From: Microbacterium sp. TPD7012
GTDB taxonomy: Bacteria > Actinomycetota > Actinomycetes > Actinomycetales > Microbacteriaceae
Length of the DNA: 64,000 nt
Direction of reading: 5' to 3'
NCBI RefSeq assembly: GCF_003075395.1
Contig: NZ_QDFV01000001.1
Coordinates: 248,001-312,000, forward strand
Position numbers and translations under genes: made by a program. The first letter of the stretch is position 1, and each line of letters opens with the position of its first letter. The notes below the pieces were generated by a model. The model was given only the letters and a program-made list of their open reading frames with translations, ran no database searches and was not told the DNA's origin. Shown piece after piece: positions 36,294-44,334 of the stretch.

Positions 36294-37178
36294 CTATTCC
36301 CGCCGACGACGGATCAGCTTCAGCTCGCTGACGATGATGCCGAGCACGACGAGCGCCCCACCGATGAGTGCGGTGACCGGCAGACGCTCGCCGGCGATCC
36401 GCCCGATGACCCCGGCCCACACCGGTTCTCCGGCGTAGATGATCGTCGCGCGGGTCGGCGACACGGACTTCTGCGCCCAGTTCATCGTGAGCTGGATCAG
36501 GCAGCTGGCGGCGCCGAGCCCGACTGCGCAGCCCACCCAGATCCGGGAGAACTCGGGGATCCCCTCGCCGACGACCGGCATGGTCAGGAGCCCGAGCGCG
36601 CCGGCGGTCAGCAGCTGCACGACGGTGATGCGTCCGAGGTCGATCTTCCCGGCGAACACGCTGATGAGGATGATCTCCGCGGCGATCGGGAGGGTGCTGA
36701 TCATTGTCGCGATCTCGCCGGTGCCGAGGCTGAGCGTGAAGGCGTCGGGGCCGGCGATGAGCACCAATCCGACGAAGGCGAGTCCCGCGCCGATGAAGGC
36801 CATGGCGGGTGGGCGCTTGCGGAACACCGCCCACTGCGCGAACGGGACGAGCGGCACGTACATCGCGGTGATGAACGCGGAGGTGCTGCTGTCGATCGTC
36901 TGCAGCCCGAACGTCTGCAGGCCGTAGCCGAGGTAGATCATCACGCCGATCGCGACGCCGGCTCCCACGTCCCGCCACCGGATGCCGCTCAGGACGCGCC
37001 GGAAGATCACGACGCTGATGAGTCCGGCGATGAGGAAGCGCACGCCGACGAAGAACCACGGCCCGGAATGCTGCATGGCCCAGTGCACGAGCAGGAACGT
37101 GCTGCCCCATACTGCGGTGATGGCGATGAGGGCGGCCTCCTGCGGGCGGAAGCGCATCCAGCGAAGACGAGAGGGCAT
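36294..37178 (-). CDS. EamA/DMT superfamily transporter
   Basis: A 294-residue transporter with ten hydrophobic helices in two EamA repeats. The first repeat starts AALIAITAVWGSTFLLVHWAMQHSGPWFFVGVRFLIAG, and the first-repeat end contains IDSSTSAFITAMYVPLVPFAQW. The second repeat ends ATIIYAGEPVWAGVIGRIAGERL, the usual EamA motif. Drug/metabolite transporters of this class export amino acids or metabolites. The ATG at 37178 follows AAAGGGCAACG. It starts the operon with ribA (27 bases on) and marR. Confidence 0.9.
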   Translation of the reverse strand: MPSRLRWMRFRPQEAALIAITAVWGSTFLLVHWAMQHSGPWFFVGVRFLIAGLISVVIFRRVLSGIRWRDVGAGVAIGVMIYLGYGLQTFGLQTIDSSTSAFITAMYVPLVPFAQWAVFRKRPPAMAFIGAGLAFVGLVLIAGPDAFTLSLGTGEIATMISTLPIAAEIILISVFAGKIDLGRITVVQLLTAGALGLLTMPVVGEGIPEFSRIWVGCAVGLGAASCLIQLTMNWAQKSVSPTRATIIYAGEPVWAGVIGRIAGERLPVTALIGGALVVLGIIVSELKLIRRRRE

Positions 37179-37281
37179 CGTTGCCCTTTCTCGACGTTGC
37201 CGGATCGAGCCTATCCGCCCGACGGTGACGCGAGAAGACGGGCCGGCGCCGGATGCCGGATCCACTCGATAGCCTCGGAGG

Positions 37282-38121
37282 ATGAGCAGCTTCGTGAGCG
37301 TGAACGCGGTGAATGACCTCCTGTCTCAGGGCGCCCCGGTGCGCCTGATCGACGTGCGGTGGCGACTCGATCGTCCGGAGGCCGGGCATGACGACTATCT
37401 GACCGGGCACATCCCCGGTGCGGTCTTCGCCTCGCTCGACACGGAGCTCTCGACGCACGGCGAGCCGTCGGAGGGTCGGCATCCGCTGCCGTCGACCGCG
37501 ACCCTCCAGGCGGCGGCGCGCCGCTGGGGCGTGAACGACGGCGACATCGTGGTCGCATACGACGACGCCAAGAGCACGGCTGCGTCGCGCGCCTGGTGGC
37601 TCCTCCGCCAGGCCGGCGTCGACGTGCGCGTGCTCGACGGCGGCCTCCGCGCGTGGAAGGCCGCCGGGTTCGACATCGCCACCGACGACGTGATCCCCGA
37701 GACGGGTGAGGTCGTGCTCGAGGAGATCGGCGGCGATGCGCTCTCGATCGACGAGGCGGCCGCGTTCCCGGCATCCGGTGTCCTGCTCGACGTGCGCGCT
37801 CCCGAGCGCTACCGCGGCGAGACCGAGCCGCTCGACCCGCAGGCCGGGCACATCCCCGGCGCACGCAACCTCCCGACGATGCTGCATCTCGACGCCGAGG
37901 GGCGCCTGCTCGATCCGGAGACCGTCCGCGCGACATTCGCGGGCGTCGGAGTCGCACCGGGCACACCTGTCGCCGCGTACTGCGGCTCCGGCGTCACGGC
38001 CGCGCACACGGCGCTGATCCTCAGCGAGGTCGGCATCGACGCGAAGGTGTTCCCCGGGTCGTGGAGCCAGTGGTCGAACACGCCGGGTCGTCCGGTGGCG
38101 ACGGGTGATCAGCCCGGCTGA
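37282..38121 (+). CDS. Tandem-rhodanese sulfurtransferase (thiosulfate/mercaptopyruvate type)
   Basis: A 279-residue protein with two rhodanese domains. The first (residues 1-125) lacks a catalytic cysteine, and the second (150-275) carries the persulfide-forming Cys234 in VAAYCGSGVTAAH. LIDVRWRLDRPEAGHDDYLTGHIPGAVF and VLLDVRAPERYRGETEPLDPQAGHIPGARN are paired domain signatures. CGSGVT favours mercaptopyruvate sulfurtransferase activity. A TAGCCT box lies exactly six bases before the ATG, so the message may be leaderless. Its last 13 bases overlap the convergent XRE gene within a palindrome. Confidence 0.92.
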   Translation: MSSFVSVNAVNDLLSQGAPVRLIDVRWRLDRPEAGHDDYLTGHIPGAVFASLDTELSTHGEPSEGRHPLPSTATLQAAARRWGVNDGDIVVAYDDAKSTAASRAWWLLRQAGVDVRVLDGGLRAWKAAGFDIATDDVIPETGEVVLEEIGGDALSIDEAAAFPASGVLLDVRAPERYRGETEPLDPQAGHIPGARNLPTMLHLDAEGRLLDPETVRATFAGVGVAPGTPVAAYCGSGVTAAHTALILSEVGIDAKVFPGSWSQWSNTPGRPVATGDQPG

Positions 38122-38126
38122 TCACC
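38104..38126. terminator. Bidirectional terminator inside overlapping 3' ends
   Basis: GGTGATCAGCC and GGCTGATCACC, 11-base perfect arms around one C, cover the stop codons of both convergent genes. Both proteins therefore end in GDQPG. It would form a stable hairpin in either transcript. Confidence 0.65.
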
Positions 38127-39041
38127 GGCGTCATCGCGGGGGCCGTACCCCCACAGCAGCTCCACGGCGCCCGGGCCGAAGGCGCGGTGGACCAGGTGCA
38201 CCGACCCGCCGCCGTTGGGCGTCACCGGGGTGATCGTGATCCCGGATGCCGTCTCGACGCGCTCCTCGCACCAGTCCGGCAGCGCATTCGGATGGAACCG
38301 CACCCAGACCAGCAGTTCGCGGCACTGCCGGGCCACGCCGTGGCCGGTCTCGCGCGTCGGCGGATAGTCCGGCGGGTACTCGACCGACCATTCGACCATC
38401 GTCGTGTCGGGCGCGGACAGGGGAGCGTCGAGTTCGAACAGCACGCCGTGGACCTCGCCGCCGGCATGCGAGTACTCTCCCGCGATGCGTCCTCCCGACA
38501 CCGCGCGGAAGATCGGCGAGGGGGTGCGGGTGCCGGGCGTCAGCTCGAGGAAGGGGGTGCCCGTCATCGTGCCGGACGTCGCCTGGAGGACGCTCCTCGT
38601 GATGCAGTACGACACGTTGCCGTCGGCGTCGACGTCGGTCACGGAGTGCGTCGTGATCTCGCGTGAATGGTCGGGATACGGGGCTCCGAGCGCGGCGTAC
38701 GCGTCTTTCACCGCTGTCTCGAGGTCGTGCTGGTCGATCGGGAACTGACTCGGCCCGAGGGGGCCCGTCCGCTTGGTGGACGGGAGGAGCCCGGCCAGGG
38801 CGTCATCGTCGAGGCCGAGCAGCTGCTCGATGTCGGCCAGCGCCGCCAGGGACTGTGCGCCCTCCGGTCGCCGGGCGCCGGAGCGCCAATAGCTGAGCGT
38901 CGCCATCGAGACGCGGTTCCCCCGACGCTTCAACTGCCGCTGCAGCCAGGAGAGAGTGACGTCCTTCGCGTTGATGGCGTTGCGGAGGGCCCCGGCGAAC
39001 GCCTCCGAGGAGGACCCGTGATCGTCATATTCGAAACTCAT
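38109..39041 (-). CDS. Helix-turn-helix regulator with a large ligand-type domain
   Basis: A 310-residue protein. Residues 12-65 form an XRE-like helix-turn-helix with LRNAINAKDVTLSWLQRQLKRRGNRVSMATLSYWRSGARRPE. The rest, about 220 residues, is a beta-rich domain of unknown function (FRAVSGGRIAGEYSHAGGEVHGVLFELDAP, VARQCRELLVWVRFHPNALPDWCEER). Such proteins occur in actinobacteria without known targets. The ATG at 39041 was chosen for the upstream GGAGGGGTGG. It overlaps the rhodanese gene tail to tail by 13 bases. Confidence 0.75.
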   Translation of the reverse strand: MSFEYDDHGSSSEAFAGALRNAINAKDVTLSWLQRQLKRRGNRVSMATLSYWRSGARRPEGAQSLAALADIEQLLGLDDDALAGLLPSTKRTGPLGPSQFPIDQHDLETAVKDAYAALGAPYPDHSREITTHSVTDVDADGNVSYCITRSVLQATSGTMTGTPFLELTPGTRTPSPIFRAVSGGRIAGEYSHAGGEVHGVLFELDAPLSAPDTTMVEWSVEYPPDYPPTRETGHGVARQCRELLVWVRFHPNALPDWCEERVETASGITITPVTPNGGGSVHLVHRAFGPGAVELLWGYGPRDDAGDQPG

Positions 39042-39354
39042 CACACCACCCCTCCGGTATGTGAAGGCCATCGTCCTAAAGTGAGCATACGACCGCACAC
39101 GCGCACCTCAGGGGACCGGGTGGGCGAGTGGGGTCGATCGACTGTGTCGTCGAAGGGCAGGGTGCCCGACCTTGCGTACGACCAGTCTCACGCAGTGACG
39201 CCCCCTTACTGCGTTCGTCGTGAAGCCCGGTGATCGATCTGGGGAGATCCACCGGGCTTCACGAACACCCCTCCCGTGCGCTCCCGCGCGCGGCTCCGCG
39301 GCTTCGCGGCCCCGCGTAGACTGGGAGGAACACCCCGGAGGACTCTGGATCGTC
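39042..39354. other. 313-base intergenic region with two hairpins and a promoter
   Basis: This divergent gap separates the XRE gene and a membrane-protein gene. It holds a small hairpin, CGCAGT (39191-39196) with ACTGCG (39208-39213), directly followed by a 15-base perfect one, with arms 39218-39232 (TCGTGAAGCCCGGTG) and 39250-39264. A TAGACT -10-like box at 39317-39322 likely drives the downstream gene. I see no credible ORF. The hairpins stop before that promoter, so they could end or form a small RNA. Confidence 0.5.
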
Positions 39355-40050
39355 ATGTCTGCCCCTGCCCGCGCATTCACCATGCGACACGTGCAACTGC
39401 TGCGCGCGCTCTTCGCCGCCGTCGCCGCGCTGATGATCACGTTCTCCTCCGACCACTCGGCCCCGGTCGGGCTCTCCGTCTTCAGCGGCTTCGTGTTCGT
39501 CACGGCGCTCGTGCAGGTGCTGGCTGCGTGGCTGGTGCTGCCGGAAGGGTCGCGCTGGCCGCAGGTCCTGCTCGCGGCGCTCGGCGTCATCGCCGGCATG
39601 GCGAGCGGCATCCCCGCCTGGCGGTCGGATGATCTGTTCTTCGTGGTGGTCTCCGTCTGGGCCATCGTCACCGGCGGGGTCGAACTCCTCGCCGGCATCC
39701 GCGCGCGCCGCACGGCCGACCCGCTCGCGCGTGACGCGATCACCATCGGTGCGCTCGGCATCCTCCTCGGTGTCGTCCTCCTGCTGATCCCGGCCGGATT
39801 CGTGCAGGAGTACACGATCGACAAGGCGGGCACCTTCCTGCTCTCCGGCATCATCCTCGGGGTCGGCATGTTCGGCGGCTACGCCGCGATCGTCGCGGTC
39901 TTCCTCGGCATCGCGGGCCTCACCCCGAAGCGAGCGGATGCCGCCGCCGACGACCTCGCCGCAGCGTCCGCTGCCGCCGGTGCTGACCGCGCCGTGGCAT
40001 CCGGTACCGATCAGAGCGCAGCCTCGGCCGAGCGCGGAGGAGAGCGATGA
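39355..40050 (+). CDS. Membrane protein, HdeD/DUF308-like
   Basis: A 231-residue membrane protein with about six hydrophobic helices in residues 8-180. It has a loose HdeD/DUF308 pattern (VVVSVWAIVTGGVELLAGIRARRTADPLARDAITIGALGILLGVVLLLIP). The tail (residues 185-231) is low-complexity, rich in Ala and Asp. HdeD relatives are linked to acid or stress adaptation, but assignment to them is tentative. The ATG at 39355 follows a TAGACT promoter box and GGAGGA. The stop overlaps the next gene by ATGA. Confidence 0.72.
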   Translation: MSAPARAFTMRHVQLLRALFAAVAALMITFSSDHSAPVGLSVFSGFVFVTALVQVLAAWLVLPEGSRWPQVLLAALGVIAGMASGIPAWRSDDLFFVVVSVWAIVTGGVELLAGIRARRTADPLARDAITIGALGILLGVVLLLIPAGFVQEYTIDKAGTFLLSGIILGVGMFGGYAAIVAVFLGIAGLTPKRADAAADDLAAASAAAGADRAVASGTDQSAASAERGGER

Positions 40051-40400
40051 GCGACGAGAAGCCGACCCGGCGGGACATCCTGCGTCCGCTGCACCTGCTC
40101 GGCATCGCGCTGGGCTGCGGCATCTTCGCGATGGTCGTCACCCTGGTCTCCACCGGCGCCTTCACCGCGCGGGTGAACTCGGCGATCGCGGACGGCAGCT
40201 ACGACGGCCTGACGCCGGTCGCACTCGGCCTCGTCGTCGGCGGCGGCGCGTTCATCGCGACCCTGCTGATCCTCGCGATGCTGATCCTCGCCGTCGATCC
40301 GGCCGACGTCACCAAGACGATCGACCGTCCGGTGCTGTACGACGCGGAGCCCGACGAGGACTCCGGCACCGACAAGCCGGCTCGCCCCGCTTCCTCCTGA
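40047..40400 (+). CDS. Small two-helix membrane protein, unknown
   Basis: A 117-residue protein. Two hydrophobic helices (about 15-38 and 55-82) are linked by a polar loop, and the tail is acidic and Pro-rich (YDAEPDEDSGTDKPARPASS). No family is recognised. It is coupled to the preceding membrane protein by an ATGA overlap, so the two probably form a complex or share a function. Codon usage fits the window. Confidence 0.7.
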   Translation: MSDEKPTRRDILRPLHLLGIALGCGIFAMVVTLVSTGAFTARVNSAIADGSYDGLTPVALGLVVGGGAFIATLLILAMLILAVDPADVTKTIDRPVLYDAEPDEDSGTDKPARPASS

Positions 40401-40442
40401 CCGTTCTTCGCGATCCGGAATACTCCTGGAGACGCGGGGCTT

Positions 40443-41885
40443 GTGCCTAGAGTGACTGCCTCCGTCGACCGCGCCTCCATCGGGCTGCGCTCGGCACGCG
40501 GACCGGTCCTCGGTGCGCTGATGCTCGCCACCGGACTCATCGCCATCGATGCCACGATCCTCGCGACGGCCGTGCCCAGCATCGTCCGCGAGCTCGGCAG
40601 CTACCAGCAGTTCCCGTGGCTGTTCTCCGTCTACCTGCTCGCGCAGGCGGTGAGCGTGCCGATCTACTCGCGCTTCGCCGACACGGTGGGGCGCAAGCCG
40701 ATCATCCTCCTGGGCATCGGTCTCTTCCTGCTCGGCTCGATCCTCTGCGGGTTCGCGTGGAGCATGCCCGCCCTCATCGTCTTCCGCGTCATACAAGGCC
40801 TCGGCGCGGGGGCGGTGGCTCCGATGTCGATGACGATCGTCGGCGACATCTACACCGTCGCCGAGCGCGCCAAGGTGCAGGGCTACGTCGCGAGCGTCTG
40901 GGCCGTCTCGTCGGTCGTCGGTCCGGCACTGGGCGGCATCTTCGCGCAGCTGGACGCCTGGCGGTGGATCTTCTGGGTCAACATCCCGCTCTGTCTGATC
41001 GCCGGATGGATGCTGCTGCGCAAGTACCACGAGAAGAAGCAGACGCAGCGGCACCGGATCGACTACGCCGGAGCGGTACTGCTCACCATCGGACTGACCG
41101 GCATCATCCTCGGGATGCTCGAGGGCGGCAACGCCTGGGCGTGGCTCTCGGTGCAGAGTGCTCTCTGCTTCGGCATCGGCATCCTCGCCCTGGCGGCGTT
41201 CGTGCTCGTGGAGCGCCGCACGCCCGAGCCGATCGTCGACCTGCGCCTCGCGCGGAGGCGGCTCATCCTCACGACCACGATCGTCTCGCTCGGCGTCGGG
41301 GCGCTGATGATCGGAGTGACGAGCTTCGCGCCCGCCTACCTGGAGGGGTCCATCGGCATCGCACCGCTGCTGTCCGGACTCGCGGTCGCGGCGCTGACCC
41401 TCGGCTGGCCGCTCTCAGCGGCGAACGCCGGACGCCTCTACCTGCGGATCGGCTTCCGCCGCACCACTCTGATCGGGATGAGCATCGCGACGATCGCGGC
41501 CATCGCGCTCGCCGCCGTGTCACCGTGGCCGAATCCGTTCGTGATCGCCGGGGTGGCGTTCCTGTTCGGCTTCGGTCTGGGCTGGAGCGCCGCCCCCACC
41601 CTCATCGCCGCACAGGCCTCGGTCGGCTGGGGCGAGCGGGGCGCGGTCACCGGGATGAACGCGTTCGCACGGTCGGCGGGCAGCGCCGTCGGCGTCGCCG
41701 TGTTCGGTGCGATCTCGAACTCCGTGATCGCGCAGGGTCGCGGACCGGGAGACCCCGACACGATCATCTCGGCATCCGTCTGGGTGTTCGTCGCGGTCGC
41801 CGTCACCGCCGTGCTCACGCTGATCGCCGCCGCCTTCATGCCGAAGGACTCGGTGCCGGAGCGCTCCGGCGAGGTCGACGACTAG
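40443..41885 (+). CDS. MFS transporter, DHA2 family
   Basis: A 480-residue drug:proton antiporter-like MFS carrier with about 14 hydrophobic helices. The first helix IAIDATILATAVPSIVRELGSYQQFPWLFSVYLLAQAV and motif A YSRFADTVGRKPIIL are typical. Motif C of exporters is close to VVGPALGGIFAQLDAWRWIFWVNIPLC. EPIVDLRLARRRLILTT separates the DHA2-specific central helices. A GTG at 40443 is given as start, but a TAGAGT box at 40448-40453 overlaps the first codons, so a later start cannot be excluded. Substrates are unknown. Confidence 0.88.
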   Translation: MPRVTASVDRASIGLRSARGPVLGALMLATGLIAIDATILATAVPSIVRELGSYQQFPWLFSVYLLAQAVSVPIYSRFADTVGRKPIILLGIGLFLLGSILCGFAWSMPALIVFRVIQGLGAGAVAPMSMTIVGDIYTVAERAKVQGYVASVWAVSSVVGPALGGIFAQLDAWRWIFWVNIPLCLIAGWMLLRKYHEKKQTQRHRIDYAGAVLLTIGLTGIILGMLEGGNAWAWLSVQSALCFGIGILALAAFVLVERRTPEPIVDLRLARRRLILTTTIVSLGVGALMIGVTSFAPAYLEGSIGIAPLLSGLAVAALTLGWPLSAANAGRLYLRIGFRRTTLIGMSIATIAAIALAAVSPWPNPFVIAGVAFLFGFGLGWSAAPTLIAAQASVGWGERGAVTGMNAFARSAGSAVGVAVFGAISNSVIAQGRGPGDPDTIISASVWVFVAVAVTAVLTLIAAAFMPKDSVPERSGEVDD

Positions 41886-41927
41886 ATCCGCAGCCGGCTC
41901 GGCGTGCGGTATTCAGTCAGGACTCAG

Positions 41928-41975
41928 GTCGGGACGGAACCTCGCCCGGGAAAGACGGGGACGTCCGGTCCCGAC
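41928..41975. terminator. Possible bidirectional terminator between the MFS gene and purB
   Basis: GTCGGGAC (41928-41935) pairs with GTCCCGAC (41968-41975) around a 32-base loop, in the 151-base gap between convergent genes. Confidence 0.35.
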
Positions 41976-42036
41976 GCCCACGGTCTTGCTGAATTGTGAA
42001 CGTGGTCTGCTCGGCCGCGTTGAGTCGGAGGTCTGG

Positions 42037-43419
42037 TCAGCGCGCGAGCTGCTCCGCGATGCCCGTGTAGGTCGCGGGAGTCAGAGCGAGCAGGCGCTGC
42101 TTCGCGGCGTCCCCGATCTCGAGGCCCTCGACGAACTCCGCCAGGTCGGCGCCGCCGACGCGGTGTCCGCGGGTGAGCTCCTTGAGCAGGGCGTACGGGT
42201 CGCTGATCGTCGAACGGCCGGCCACGACCTCGGCGCGGATGACGGTCTGGATGGCCTCGGCGAGCACCTCCCAGTTGACGTCGAGGTCGGCGAGCAGCAC
42301 GTCGCGCGACAGCGAGATCGCGTTCAGACCCCGGCGCAGGTTGTCGAGCGCGAGCTGCGAGTGACCGAAGGCCACGCCGATGTTGCGCTGGGTGGTCGAG
42401 TCGGTCAGGTCGCGCTGCAGACGGCTGGTGACCAGCGTCTGTCCGAGCGATGCGAACAGGGCGCCCGAGATCTCGAGGTTCGCCTCGGCGTTCTCGAAGC
42501 GGATCGGGTTGATCTTGTGCGGCATCGTCGACGAGCCGGTGGCGCCGGCGACCGGGATCTGCGCGAAGTACCCGAGCGAGATGTACGTCCAGATGTCGGT
42601 GGCGAGGTTGTGCAGGATGCCGCCGGCGTGACGCACCCGGTCGTAGAGCTCGACCTGCCAGTCGTGCGACTCGATCTGCGTCGTGAGCACGTTGAAGCCG
42701 AGCCCCAGGCCCTCGATGTACTCGCGGGCGATGGTCGGCCAGTCGGCGTCAGGGTCGGCGGCGAGGTGCGCCGACCAGGTGCCGGTCGCGCCCGAGAACT
42801 TCGCCAGATAGTCGGATGCCGCGATCTGACCGCGCACCCGCTCGAGGCGCCACGCGAACACGGCGATCTCCTTGCCCATGGTCGACGGCGTCGCGGGCTG
42901 GCCGTGGGTGCGGGAGAGCATCGGGGCGTCGGCGTGCTCGACCGCGAGCTCGCGGAGCTTGGCGATCACGGTGTCGAGAGCGGGCAGCCAGACCTCTTCG
43001 ACCGCGCGCTTGACCGTGAGGGCGTAGGAAGCGGAGTTGATGTCCTCGCTCGTGCAGGCGAAGTGGGTGAGCTCGGCGATCGCATCCAGCCCGAGCGTCG
43101 AGAGACGGTCGCGCACCAGGTACTCGATCGCCTTGACGTCGTGCTGCGTGACGGCTTCCTTCTCGGCGAGCCAGTCGATCTCGGCCTGGCCGAAGTCGCG
43201 GTACAGCGCGCGCAGACGCTCCTTGTCGGCATCCGACAGCGGTGTGGTCTCGAACAGCGAGCGGTCGGTGAGGGCGATCAGCCACTCGACCTCGACCTCG
43301 ACGCGTGCGCGGTTCAGTCCGGCCTCGGAGAGGAAGTCGGCGAGGCCGGTGACGGCGCCGCGGTAGCGGCCGTCGAGAGGGCTCAGGGGCTGCGGCGGGA
43401 GCGAGGGCTGGAAAGTCAG
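42037..43419 (-). CDS. purB: Adenylosuccinate lyase PurB with apparent CTG start
   Basis: A 460-residue adenylosuccinate lyase of the fumarase superfamily. It removes fumarate from SAICAR and from adenylosuccinate in purine synthesis. The family signature GSSTMPHKINPIRFENAEAN, the catalytic histidine in SRTHGQPATPSTMGKEIAVF, and THFACTSEDINSASYAL are intact. The conserved amino-terminal PLSPLDGRYR lies upstream of the first ATG/GTG/TTG in frame, a GTG at 43116, so that GTG cannot be the start. The frame is open back to CTG at 43417-43419. This codon has AGGAGG six bases before it and overlaps the phosphatase stop as CTGA. A rare CTG start with coupled reinitiation is the best reading; it gives the usual family length. 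Confidence 0.9.
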   Translation of the reverse strand: MTFQPSLPPQPLSPLDGRYRGAVTGLADFLSEAGLNRARVEVEVEWLIALTDRSLFETTPLSDADKERLRALYRDFGQAEIDWLAEKEAVTQHDVKAIEYLVRDRLSTLGLDAIAELTHFACTSEDINSASYALTVKRAVEEVWLPALDTVIAKLRELAVEHADAPMLSRTHGQPATPSTMGKEIAVFAWRLERVRGQIAASDYLAKFSGATGTWSAHLAADPDADWPTIAREYIEGLGLGFNVLTTQIESHDWQVELYDRVRHAGGILHNLATDIWTYISLGYFAQIPVAGATGSSTMPHKINPIRFENAEANLEISGALFASLGQTLVTSRLQRDLTDSTTQRNIGVAFGHSQLALDNLRRGLNAISLSRDVLLADLDVNWEVLAEAIQTVIRAEVVAGRSTISDPYALLKELTRGHRVGGADLAEFVEGLEIGDAAKQRLLALTPATYTGIAEQLAR

Positions 43420-43955
43420 GGGAGTCCTCCTGATGAGGCCCCGGAGTTCCGGGGCGTGCGGGGGAGACGAAGGGCGGGTTCGAGCTGGCGGAACAGGCCC
43501 CGTGTCGACGCCTCAATCATACCGAGCACCGAATCGAACATGTCGGCGCCCGCGTAGTAGGGGTCGGGTACGTCGTGCGTCGAGGCATCCGGATCGAAGG
43601 CCAGCAGCAGGGTGACCTTGCCCTCCTCGTCCTCGTCGCGGGCCCACTCGCGGAGGATGCGCTCGTGCGTGCGGTCGAGCGCGACGACGAGGTCGTTGTC
43701 GGCGAAGGACGCCGCGGTGAACTGCCGCGCGCGATGCTGGGACCCGTCGTAGCCCCGCCGAGCGAGCGAGTCGATCGTGCGGTGGTCGGCGCGCTCGCCG
43801 AGGTGCCAGTCACCCGTGCCGGCGCTGCGCGAGATGATGCGGGACCCGAGTCCCTGCCGCTCGGCGAGGTCGCGGAAGACGACCTCGGCCATGGGAGACC
43901 GGCAGATGTTCCCCGTGCAGACGAAGATCACGCGAAAGGGATCCGGGGAAGTCAC
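43416..43955 (-). CDS. Low-molecular-weight protein-tyrosine phosphatase
   Basis: A 179-residue low-molecular-weight phosphatase. The P-loop VIFVCTGNICRSPMAEVVF gives the nucleophile Cys13 and Arg19. The general acid aspartate lies in DVPDPYYAGADMFDSVLGMIE, and the middle ALDRTHERILREWARD is typical. It removes phosphate from tyrosine on proteins or small substrates in the cytoplasm. The GTG at 43955 is preferred because earlier starts add a non-conserved basic leader. The stop overlaps the purB CTG by four bases, so purB translation depends on this gene. Confidence 0.92.
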   Translation of the reverse strand: MTSPDPFRVIFVCTGNICRSPMAEVVFRDLAERQGLGSRIISRSAGTGDWHLGERADHRTIDSLARRGYDGSQHRARQFTAASFADNDLVVALDRTHERILREWARDEDEEGKVTLLLAFDPDASTHDVPDPYYAGADMFDSVLGMIEASTRGLFRQLEPALRLPRTPRNSGASSGGLP

Positions 43956-44070
43956 CCGTCCATTCTGCCTGGCGTCGGCTGTCCTGCACAGCGGGCGCCG
44001 GCATACCGGCTCTCCACCGCTGCGGATGTTCCGGGTCGGATGGGAGTGGTGGATCACGGATGCTGGGCGC

Positions 44071-44334
44071 ATGCACTCCTTCACACATGCAGAGGCCTAC
44101 GCCTCGGACGCCTTCTGGGCGTGGGCGACCGCGCGGCGAGAGATCGACGCCGCGATCACCGCGCTCGAATCGGCGGGGGCCGCGCTGGTCGCTCTCGTCG
44201 ACGATTCCGACTGGCAGTCGGACGGGGTCAGGGCGCTTCACGAACTGCTCGGTCGCGTCCAGGACGGCACAGGATCGGAGATCGGCGGACTGCAGGTGCG
44301 CGCGTGGGAGCTGGAGGCGGTGGTGCAGGGATGA
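44071..44334 (+). CDS. Small helical protein of WXG100-like size, partner of the downstream hydrolase
   Basis: An 87-residue, almost entirely helical protein with no signal peptide. It reads AEAYASDAFWAWATARREIDAAITALESAGAALVALVDDSDWQSDGVRALHELLGRVQDG, with a heptad pattern and a tryptophan-containing turn near DDSDWQSDG. Size and form resemble ESX/WXG100 or LXG-associated helical partners, but a canonical WXG is not present, so this is inference. Its stop overlaps the next gene by ATGA, which suggests the two products act together. No T7SS core gene is in the window. Confidence 0.65.
   Translation: MHSFTHAEAYASDAFWAWATARREIDAAITALESAGAALVALVDDSDWQSDGVRALHELLGRVQDGTGSEIGGLQVRAWELEAVVQG

Noticed and set aside
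40443..40458. TAGAGT as a leaderless -10 box for the DHA2 gene
   Set aside because: No start codon lies six or seven bases downstream, so it was not counted in the leaderless set.
42037..43116. purB starting at GTG 43116
   Set aside because: This would remove the conserved amino-terminal 101 residues, including the SPLDGRY motif, and leave no ribosome site or spacing logic.
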